Below, piece after piece: positions 1 through 5,288 of a stretch of DNA of 5,288 nt (positions are counted from its first letter, which is position 1; the number at the start of each line of letters is the position of its first letter). The stretch is from assembly GCA_018056215.1 (NCBI GenBank), contig JAGPGB010000041.1, positions 1 through 5,288 of the forward strand, read 5' to 3'. The notes beneath the pieces were generated by a model. That model had not been told where the DNA came from, made no database searches, and saw only the letters and a program-made list of their open reading frames with translations. This DNA is from Bacteroidales bacterium (GTDB lineage Bacteria; Bacteroidota; Bacteroidia; Bacteroidales; DTU049). The position numbers and the translations under genes were made by a program.

Positions 1-870
1 TGTTTTATTATGCCATGTTTCGTTTATTAATTCTCCGTTTTTATCATGACAGCATATTGCTATTTGTCCATTTTGTAAAAATATTATTTCCTTCCATAAT
101 CGATAGCATGGTATTGGTAATGACTTTTTTAATTGTAATTTGTCATTAATGATTTCATATCTTCTATATTTTTTATTATTGGGTAAATAATCTACTGCAT
201 CATCTTCTAATTGTGCATTTTTTATCCTTATAATCACATCCAATTTTTTCATCATTTCTTTAAATTGGTTTATTTCTGATTCATTATGTTTGAAAACTAT
301 ATATTGTAAAATTATTTTTGGATTTTGTTTATTTAATTTTTTTTTAGTCTCTATTAGATTGTTTATTGCTTCAAAGACATTATTTATTTTACCTTTAATT
401 CGGTATTTCTCATAAGTCTTTTGAGAGATTCCATCCATAGAAATTATAATTCTATTTAATCCACTCTCTATCAATGCTGTAGCCATTTGTTTGTTAATAT
501 TCTGCGCATTAGTTGATATTTCTACGAAGTAGTTATTTGTACGTAGATATTTTATTTTATCTATTATTGTATCATCTAATAATGGTTCTCCTTGGAAATA
601 TAATGTTATCCAATAGATAGATTTTGGTAGTTTAGTGATAATTTTCTGAAAATCTGTAAGTGTCATTATTGCTGATGGTCTATCAATATGACCTTGTCCT
701 TGTTCGCAAAATAAACAGGATAGATTGCATTTGCTGCTTGTCTCTATGTGAATTGCTACTGGTAGATTATAAACTTTTATTTTTTGAAATATTTTTGAAA
801 ATAAATATGAATAAGCAAATAATACCATATTTACATTTTTCATAATAATAAGTTTAATGTTAGTAAACAT
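1..870 (-). CDS. Radical SAM/SPASM domain protein, 3' end cut by the window
   Basis: This frame is open from an ATG at 870 to the left edge (290 codons, no stop), so the C-terminus is missing. Residue numbers assume that start. The radical SAM signature CX3CX2C is C48, C52 and C55 (CNLSCLFC), preceded by a PVAIHIETSSK strand. It is followed by FQGEP (residues 92-96, the GGEP-like SAM-binding motif), STN (119-121) and SMDG (144-147), all typical of the (βα) radical SAM barrel. Near the edge, C255, G268 and C273 fit the SPASM pattern CX9-15GX4C, in the context CYRLW...NGQIAICC, so a second Fe-S cluster is expected. Such enzymes cleave SAM to a 5'-deoxyadenosyl radical, and many SPASM members modify peptides or act in cell-surface biosynthesis. 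The substrate here is unknown. An alternative ATG at 843 is equally plausible, because no Shine-Dalgarno sequence decides between them. It lies 31 nt downstream of the AI-2E gene and is probably cotranscribed with it. Confidence 0.88.
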   Translation of the reverse strand, partial: MFTNIKLIIMKNVNMVLFAYSYLFSKIFQKIKVYNLPVAIHIETSSKCNLSCLFCEQGQGHIDRPSAIMTLTDFQKIITKLPKSIYWITLYFQGEPLLDDTIIDKIKYLRTNNYFVEISTNAQNINKQMATALIESGLNRIIISMDGISQKTYEKYRIKGKINNVFEAINNLIETKKKLNKQNPKIILQYIVFKHNESEINQFKEMMKKLDVIIRIKNAQLEDDAVDYLPNNKKYRRYEIINDKLQLKKSLPIPCYRLWKEIIFLQNGQIAICCHDKNGELINETWHNKT

Positions 871-901
871 TTTAGCAATGATTGGATGTGTAATTGATTT
901 T

Positions 902-2071
902 TTAGTTTTCTACTTTATCGTCATTGTTTTTTTCAATAGTTTTTTCTAAATCTGATGTTATTTTTTGTATTAATGGTACTCCTTGTAATGTTTGTACTGC
1001 TATTATTCTGAGTAAGGTATATACTGGTACACTTAGTATCATACCCACTATTCCGAATAATTCTTCTCCAATAATTAATATTAAAAATACCTCAAATGGA
1101 GTACTTTTTACACTCCTAGCATATATATTAGGTTGTAGAATGAAATTGTCTAAAGATTTTACTGATTCAAAACCAACAATAGTTATTAAAATTGTCCAAA
1201 TTAGTTGTGTACCTGCCCCAGCTGTTAGTGTAGATACTATTCCTAATAATATTGCTATTATAAGTGCTATTAATGGACCAAAATAGGGTATAATGTTGAA
1301 TAAACCAGCAAAAAATGCTATTAATATTGCATAATCATAACCTATTAATGTGAAAACTAAGAATATCAATACGAAAACTATGATTTGATCAATTAAGATT
1401 CCTAAAAAATATCTAGATAGTAATACTCGAGTATCATTAATGATATTATCTATGATAGCATGATAACGCTCTGCAAATAATGATTTTACTAACGATGGAA
1501 ATACATTTTGATCTTTTACTATAAAAAATGAAAAGAAAATCACTGTAATTACTCCTATTACTATATCACCAAAAGAATTTATGATACTTGTGAAAGTTTC
1601 TTCTATATTAATACTACTTTGGAATTGTGTAATGTATTTTTGTATTATTTGAGTGAAACTGAAATCTTCATTTGCTATTTTGTAATATTTTAATGTGTCT
1701 TCTAATGGTTTAAGGCTTGATTGTAATTGTAGTAATAAATTATCATAGTCTATTGTCAAAAGTGAACTTAACTTTGTTATAATTGGTGGCAATACATAAG
1801 CAAAAAATACTATTATTAGTCCAAAAAAAATTACCATTGATAGTAAGGTGGCTATAGAGGGACTTAAATGAAATTTTTTTATTTTTATTTTTAAAAATAA
1901 ATTTTTTATTGGTGAGAGTATTAGTGATATTACAAATGAGCTCAATAAATATATTAAAACTCTCGGTAATAATATAAATATTAATGTGATTACTATCAGG
2001 CTGGGCAACCATACATACCATTTTTTAAATATATTCGCCCAGAATGGCTGTCCATTATATTTGTTTGGCAT
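902..2071 (-). CDS. AI-2E family transporter (PF01594-type membrane protein)
   Basis: This is a 389-residue polytopic inner-membrane protein of about the usual family length. Hydrophobic segments lie near residues 22-54, 75-97, 166-186, 222-283 (probably two or three spans), 288-303 and 325-358, consistent with seven or eight helices. A more polar loop at about 100-160 matches the large extracytoplasmic region of the family. Two family-typical motifs are visible: FNIIPYFGPLIALI (258-271), and DNFILQPNIYARS (308-320) followed by GIVGMILSVPVYTLLR (340-355). The family is named for TqsA, which exports autoinducer-2. Other members are Na+/H+ antiporters or permeases of unknown substrate, so signalling export should not be assumed here. 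The C-terminal tail (about 365-389) is charged and cytoplasmic. The ATG at 2071 is only 6 nt past the NUDIX stop, which implies translational coupling in one operon. Several plus-strand open frames inside it are shadows. Confidence 0.93.
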   Translation of the reverse strand: MPNKYNGQPFWANIFKKWYVWLPSLIVITLIFILLPRVLIYLLSSFVISLILSPIKNLFLKIKIKKFHLSPSIATLLSMVIFFGLIIVFFAYVLPPIITKLSSLLTIDYDNLLLQLQSSLKPLEDTLKYYKIANEDFSFTQIIQKYITQFQSSINIEETFTSIINSFGDIVIGVITVIFFSFFIVKDQNVFPSLVKSLFAERYHAIIDNIINDTRVLLSRYFLGILIDQIIVFVLIFLVFTLIGYDYAILIAFFAGLFNIIPYFGPLIALIIAILLGIVSTLTAGAGTQLIWTILITIVGFESVKSLDNFILQPNIYARSVKSTPFEVFLILIIGEELFGIVGMILSVPVYTLLRIIAVQTLQGVPLIQKITSDLEKTIEKNNDDKVEN

Positions 2072-2077
2072 AATTAA

Positions 2078-2518
2078 TTATAAATTTGCAAATTTAATAA
2101 ATTCATCTAATACGATTTTGTGATCAAATGCTAATAATGGTAGCTCTGAAAGGTTAAACCATTCTAGATCAGCTGCATCATCCCCAGCATGTGCTTTGTT
2201 TATTTCATATTCTTCTGGTAAAATTGCATAAAATACTATGCTTATGACCCTGGTACGTGGGTCTCTTTGGGGATCACTATATGCCTTGAATTGTTTTAAA
2301 AAATTGATATCTAATGATGTCTCCTCGAGTAGTTCTCTATGTGCAGTATCTTCTAATCTCTCATTTTCTTCATTAAATCCACCTGGGATAGACCACATCC
2401 CTTTATATGGTTCATTCTTCCTTTTAACTAATAATACTTTGTTTTTATGTATGATGATAATGTCTGTGGCTACAGCTGGTCTGGGATAATCATAACAGTA
2501 TCTTTTTTTTATATACAT
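2078..2518 (-). CDS. NUDIX hydrolase, ADP-ribose pyrophosphatase-like
   Basis: This is a complete 146-residue single-domain NUDIX protein. The Nudix box GX5EX7REUXEEXGU spans residues 47-69: G47, E53, R61-E62 and E65-E66 are present, so the metal-binding glutamates are intact. The late glycine is serine (S68). Flanking motifs include YPRPAVATDI (11-20), WSIPGG (42-47), DPQRDPRTRVIS (82-93), AGDDAADLEWF (111-121) and LAFDHKIVLDE (129-139). These resemble the ADP-ribose pyrophosphatase subgroup that also supplies the ligand-binding domain of NrtR regulators. Here the protein ends right after that block, with no winged-helix DNA-binding domain, so it is more likely an enzyme than a regulator. 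The expected reaction is ADP-ribose to AMP plus ribose 5-phosphate. Activity on oxidised nucleotides is an alternative that cannot be excluded. It is the first gene of the minus-strand operon. Confidence 0.93.
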   Translation of the reverse strand: MYIKKRYCYDYPRPAVATDIIIIHKNKVLLVKRKNEPYKGMWSIPGGFNEENERLEDTAHRELLEETSLDINFLKQFKAYSDPQRDPRTRVISIVFYAILPEEYEINKAHAGDDAADLEWFNLSELPLLAFDHKIVLDEFIKFANL

Positions 2519-2597
2519 TTCTTTTAGTTTATTGCAAATTTATATCAATAATTCAAAAAAATAATTTAATTTTACTAAAATTTTAAAAACAAATTTT
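2519..2597. promoter_or_regulatory. Divergent intergenic promoter region
   Basis: This 79-nt, very AT-rich gap separates the start of the minus-strand NUDIX operon from the start of the plus-strand thioredoxin-fold gene, so promoters for both directions should lie here. Only the minus-strand direction shows a recognisable element, annotated separately. On the plus strand I see no exact TAnnTTTG match and no Shine-Dalgarno sequence. The bases before the ATG at 2598 are an A/T-rich leader, as is common in Bacteroidetes genes. Confidence 0.55.
2534..2542 (-). promoter_or_regulatory. Candidate Bacteroidetes -7 promoter box (TAAATTTGC)
   Basis: Read on the minus strand, 2542-2534 is TAAATTTGC, an exact match to the Bacteroidetes sigma-factor -7 consensus TAnnTTTG with the often-favoured C after it. 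It lies about 15 nt upstream of the NUDIX ATG, which would leave a leader of only around ten bases. A TTTG lies 11 nt further upstream, too close for the usual -33 spacing of about 17-23, and the correctly spaced region is only a T-rich tract. The call therefore rests on the -7 box and its position. Confidence 0.35.
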
Positions 2598-3380
2598 ATG
2601 AAAAAAATTTATTCTTTATTCATTATTGTTCTTTTGGCTTTTTATTTAAATGCCCAAACGCCATTAACTACAGCTGTAGATTTTACTGCTACAGATGTTC
2701 ACGGTACCTCACATAATCTTTTTACTTATTTAGATGCTGGTAAATATGTGTTTATTGATTTTTTCTTTACTACATGTGGCACTTGTCAATCTATGGCACC
2801 CCAGGGTAATGCTTCTTATATTTATTTTGGGTGTAATCAAGGTGATGTTATATTCTTAGGCATTGATAATGGGGATTCAGATGCTGAGGTTATTAACTTT
2901 GATAATCAATTTGGAATAGATTATCCTACTATTAGTGGTGATAAGGGTGGAACTACTATATGTAATAATTATGGTATTACTGCTTATCCTACTTATATAT
3001 TAATAGCTCCTAATAGAAATATAGTTGTACAGGATATGTGGCCATTCTCTACTGCTATTTGTAATTCTACTCTCGAGAGTTATGGCATTCAATCTATGCC
3101 TTGCCAAACATCTATTAATGATTTGCTAGCAAAAACAATTGCTATCTATCCTATACCTGCTCAGTCAGAATTATTCATAGATATTCAAAATAATAAACTA
3201 ACGAACCCTATTTTATCAATTTATGATGTTACTGGACAAATTATTTATTTAGAAAATTTGAAAACAAACAATGCTGTTCACACTATTAATACTTCTTTAA
3301 TAAATAATGGTAGCTATATTTTACAAATTGTAGATAATTCGGAGGTAATTTTTAGAAAATTAATATCAATAGCTCATTGA
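2598..3380 (+). CDS. Secreted thioredoxin-fold protein with T9SS type A sorting domain
   Basis: This 260-residue protein has three parts. Residues 1-19 are a signal peptide (MKK, hydrophobic core, likely cut after LNA). Residues about 25-165 form a thioredoxin/redoxin-like domain with DFTATDVHG at its start, a CGTC active-site pair (C60, C63) after VFIDFFFTT, and a YPTYILI strand whose P131 matches the conserved cis-proline. Residues about 182-260 form a Bacteroidetes C-terminal sorting domain: IYPIPAQSELFIDI, IYDVTGQIIYLENL, then NNGSYILQIVD and a short KLISIAH end. The protein should cross the inner membrane by Sec and the outer membrane by the type IX system, then be released or anchored at the surface. 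Further cysteines at 79, 122, 155 and 169 suggest structural or redox-active disulfides. CGTC lacks the proline of CGPC, and its substrate is unknown. It ends in tandem stops TGA-TAA. Confidence 0.88.
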   Translation: MKKIYSLFIIVLLAFYLNAQTPLTTAVDFTATDVHGTSHNLFTYLDAGKYVFIDFFFTTCGTCQSMAPQGNASYIYFGCNQGDVIFLGIDNGDSDAEVINFDNQFGIDYPTISGDKGGTTICNNYGITAYPTYILIAPNRNIVVQDMWPFSTAICNSTLESYGIQSMPCQTSINDLLAKTIAIYPIPAQSELFIDIQNNKLTNPILSIYDVTGQIIYLENLKTNNAVHTINTSLINNGSYILQIVDNSEVIFRKLISIAH

Positions 3381-3395
3381 TAAACATATTAAATG

Positions 3396-3427
3396 AAAAA
3401 GGGACTTATCTGATAAGTCCCTTTTTT
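3396..3427. terminator. Bidirectional rho-independent terminator between convergent genes
   Basis: An inverted repeat has arms GGGACTTA (3401-3408) and TAAGTCCC (3414-3421) around a five-base loop TCTGA. It is flanked by AAAAA (3396-3400) on the left and TTTTTT (3422-3427) on the right. Transcripts from either strand therefore form a GC-based hairpin followed by a U-tract. It starts 15 nt after the plus-strand thioredoxin-fold stop and lies 16 nt beyond the minus-strand FadL stop, so it can end both genes. Confidence 0.9.
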
Positions 3428-3443
3428 ATATTTATATTTTTTA

Positions 3444-4898
3444 TTATAATTTCATTCCAATAGTGAAAGATACTAAAATGTTATTTAATGATAAGGTAGC
3501 CTTTGGCTCTGGTTTGCTAAGCATTTCCATCACTGATGGATCGTACAGATACCTTTGATCATTGTGTAAATAATAATTTATACCTACATCAAAAATTAAT
3601 AAATTTTCTCTAAATCCGAAACCTAATCCCATCACGTGTGTATCGAAATTTTTAATATTTTTGTATGGGGAAGAATAGTATGCATATCCAGCTCTAATAG
3701 CTATTGGTTTCAATACCCATTCTGTTCCTATTCTCACATTATTACCATATGTTAGGTCATTATTTATAGTGTTATTTAAATCAAAAAAAGTAGTATTAGC
3801 ATGTTTAGCGCTAAAATGATTTTGACTGTAATCTGTCCATTCATATTCTGCATCTATAAATCCATATTCGCCTATTGTGAATCCTAATCCAAAGATAGCT
3901 CGCATAGGGTTGTAATATTTATAATTGTAAATACCTTCTGGGCTTTTATCATTATAGTTTTGACCATATACATTTGTTTCCATGGATGCATAATATGAAT
4001 CATTTAGATCAAAATATGTAGGACTATGAAATGCCGCTGAAAATTTAAACCATTGTATAGGTTTATAAATCAATCCTATTTTAAAATTAATTCCATCACC
4101 AGTAGTTTTCAAATAATTAAAAGATTCTAAAGAATTGAAATTTGGAATAGTATCTTCCTGGTCTACTTCTTTATATGATGTTTCTTTTTTATAAGATAAT
4201 ATATCGAAATTTAATGCTCCACCTATAAAGAGTTTATCTTCATAGTTCCCAGCAACAGAAAGATTCATTTCGTACATGCTACCACTATTTATTTCTATAT
4301 ATTCTTGTCTGACTCCTTGAGATACTATGCCAGAATAAGCAGTAGGATTACCAGGTAAAGTATCTAACAGCCAAGTGTTAAAAGCAAGCCTAGTATCAAA
4401 ATTATTGAGTTGATCAGGTGTATTGCCATTAGCATATGCAGAATATACATCCACTATGCTACTATAAGCATTATCACCAGATATCATAATCCTGTTATTA
4501 AAATCTGCTAGTTTTGAATAGCTAATACCAAAATTTAGATTTTTCCAACTTGAATTTTCATTCAATTTAGTAGCTATCATTATACCCATACTTGGAAGTG
4601 ATACTACAGTTTTTATATCATTATTAGAATTGTCTAAATAATTGGAGTTTGATACATAATTTGATATAGAAAATGTGCCAGATATTTCAGATTTTTTATA
4701 TACACCTAATCCCGCAGGATTCAAACTTACCCCACTAACATTAGCACCTATACCAGAGAAGGCACCAGCTACAGCATTAAATCTGCTATCTCCATAAGGA
4801 ATTAAATAAGAATATCTCACTGCATCATCTAAATTTTGTGCTATGGATGCAATGCCAGATAATAATACTATCACTAAACTAAAAATTAACTTTTTCAT
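3444..4898 (-). CDS. OmpP1/FadL/TodX family outer-membrane transport protein
   Basis: This 484-residue protein has a signal peptide (MKKLIFSLVIVLLSGIASIA, likely cut before Q21). It then shows the block typical of Bacteroidetes FadL-like proteins: RYSYLIPYGDSRFNAVAGAFSG (28-49) and GVSLNPAGLGVYKKSE (56-71), where NPAG (60-63) is the strongest family motif. The rest alternates short amphipathic strands with polar loops, as expected of an outer-membrane beta-barrel of about 14 strands with an N-terminal plug. In characterised members the barrel takes up hydrophobic compounds such as long-chain fatty acids or aromatic hydrocarbons. The Bacteroidetes branch is poorly characterised, so the substrate is unknown. 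It ends in MKL rather than the commoner terminal aromatic residue, followed by tandem TAA stops. It is 28 nt downstream of the serine-rich gene on the same strand, with no strong terminator between them. Confidence 0.88.
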   Translation of the reverse strand: MKKLIFSLVIVLLSGIASIAQNLDDAVRYSYLIPYGDSRFNAVAGAFSGIGANVSGVSLNPAGLGVYKKSEISGTFSISNYVSNSNYLDNSNNDIKTVVSLPSMGIMIATKLNENSSWKNLNFGISYSKLADFNNRIMISGDNAYSSIVDVYSAYANGNTPDQLNNFDTRLAFNTWLLDTLPGNPTAYSGIVSQGVRQEYIEINSGSMYEMNLSVAGNYEDKLFIGGALNFDILSYKKETSYKEVDQEDTIPNFNSLESFNYLKTTGDGINFKIGLIYKPIQWFKFSAAFHSPTYFDLNDSYYASMETNVYGQNYNDKSPEGIYNYKYYNPMRAIFGLGFTIGEYGFIDAEYEWTDYSQNHFSAKHANTTFFDLNNTINNDLTYGNNVRIGTEWVLKPIAIRAGYAYYSSPYKNIKNFDTHVMGLGFGFRENLLIFDVGINYYLHNDQRYLYDPSVMEMLSKPEPKATLSLNNILVSFTIGMKL

Positions 4899-4926
4899 AT
4901 TAATTAAACTTTTTTATTAAAAAATT

Positions 4927-5288
4927 TTATCTTCTTCCACCACTTGATGAACTACTGCTAGAACTACGTGGAGAGCTACTAGATGATGAGCTAGATGATC
5001 TAGATGGAGATGAACTGCCAGATGATGATCTACTCGGACTGCTACTCGGTGAGCTATAACTGCGTGAAGGTGGGTTAGAGTAGCTATTTGACTGCACAGG
5101 TGCAGATTGATTAGTAGATGGTCGAGTATAACTACGGCCTGTAGATTGATTGTTTTGTGAATTAGATTGCTGTGGAGGTCTTTGATATTGATTATTTGGA
5201 GCAGATTGTCTTTGATATTGTTGTGTAGTATATGTTTGTCTCATTTGTTGAGTAGGTTGAGTATTTTGCTGTCTTTGAATAGATTGAG
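4927..5288 (-). CDS. Serine/glutamine-rich low-complexity protein, 5' end cut by the window
   Basis: The frame stays open to the right edge. The 14 codons upstream of the first visible ATG (5244) encode the same Gln-rich composition (IQRQQNTQPTQQ), so the visible ATG is probably internal and the real start lies outside. The visible part begins with Gln/Asn/Pro/Tyr-rich sequence (QQYQRQSAPNNQYQRPPQQS) and ends in a serine tail with interspersed Pro, Arg and Gly. Of the last 52 residues 34 are serine, and the very end is GGRR. No domain, transmembrane segment or catalytic motif is visible. It should be intrinsically disordered, perhaps the tail of a longer envelope protein, but its function is unknown. 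It lies 28 nt upstream of the FadL gene on the same strand, which suggests cotranscription. Confidence 0.75.
   Translation of the reverse strand, partial: QSIQRQQNTQPTQQMRQTYTTQQYQRQSAPNNQYQRPPQQSNSQNNQSTGRSYTRPSTNQSAPVQSNSYSNPPSRSYSSPSSSPSRSSSGSSSPSRSSSSSSSSSPRSSSSSSSSGGRR

Noticed and set aside
660..845. Plus-strand open frame of 61 codons
   Set aside because: It is antisense to the N-terminal region of the radical SAM gene, whose CX3CX2C motif is encoded on the other strand at the same place; the plus-strand product has no recognisable features.
924..1286. Plus-strand open frame of 120 codons
   Set aside because: It lies wholly inside the AI-2E gene on the opposite strand, in the region encoding its conserved C-terminal motifs; it is a composition-driven shadow.
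1743..2021. Minus-strand open frame of 92 codons in another frame of the AI-2E gene
   Set aside because: It overlaps the N-terminal membrane segments of the AI-2E gene in a different frame and shows no domain; AT-rich shadow.
902..2071. Quorum-sensing role implied by the AI-2E family name
   Set aside because: Many PF01594 members do not transport autoinducer-2, and no luxS, lsr or sensor gene is visible here, so the name alone does not support it.
2238..2489. Plus-strand open frame of 83 codons
   Set aside because: It is antisense to the Nudix box of the NUDIX gene and has no independent support.
4910..4924. TTTTTT-ATT-AAAAAA inverted repeat between the serine-rich gene and the FadL gene
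   Set aside because: It is only A:T pairs with a three-base loop in an AT-rich gap, too weak to call a terminator, and likely by chance.
1..5288. Search for tRNA or rRNA genes, CRISPR repeats, insertion-sequence ends or an alternative genetic code
   Set aside because: Nearly all bases are coding and accounted for; no regular spaced repeats, transposase or RNA-gene cores were seen, and TGA and TAA both occur as normal stops.

Overview
The window is a compact stretch of an AT-rich chromosome, most likely from the phylum Bacteroidota (Bacteroidetes). Four things point that way: a C-terminal type IX secretion (T9SS type A) sorting domain on one exported protein, a Bacteroidetes-style OmpP1/FadL porin, starts without recognisable Shine-Dalgarno sequences, and a TAnnTTTG-type promoter element. 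TGA and TAA both act as stops, so the code looks standard. I cannot name the genus.

Layout: the left half (1-2518) is a minus-strand run of three closely spaced genes, read right to left. They are an ADP-ribose-pyrophosphatase-like NUDIX hydrolase, an AI-2E family (PF01594) multispanning membrane protein starting 6 nt after it, and a radical SAM/SPASM protein starting about 31 nt after that and running off the left edge. This looks like one operon transcribed from a short divergent intergenic region (2519-2597). On the other side of that region, on the plus strand, is a secreted thioredoxin-fold protein with a T9SS sorting tail (2598-3380). It converges on a FadL-family outer-membrane protein (minus, 3444-4898), and the two share a symmetrical hairpin that probably terminates transcription in both directions (3396-3427). 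At the right edge is the C-terminal part of a serine-rich low-complexity protein (minus, 4927 to the edge). It lies 28 nt upstream of the FadL gene and is probably cotranscribed with it.

How the genes relate: the right part is cell-envelope biology (outer-membrane transport, a surface or secreted redox protein, and a disordered Ser/Gln-rich protein). The left operon combines nucleotide-metabolite housekeeping, a membrane exporter-like protein and a radical SAM enzyme of unknown substrate, and the sequence gives no clear common pathway for them. There are no RNA genes, insertion sequences, CRISPR arrays or phage genes. I see no convincing new multi-gene system. The most interesting items are the radical SAM/SPASM protein, the surface-sorted CGTC thioredoxin, and the serine tail encoded by mixed codons.
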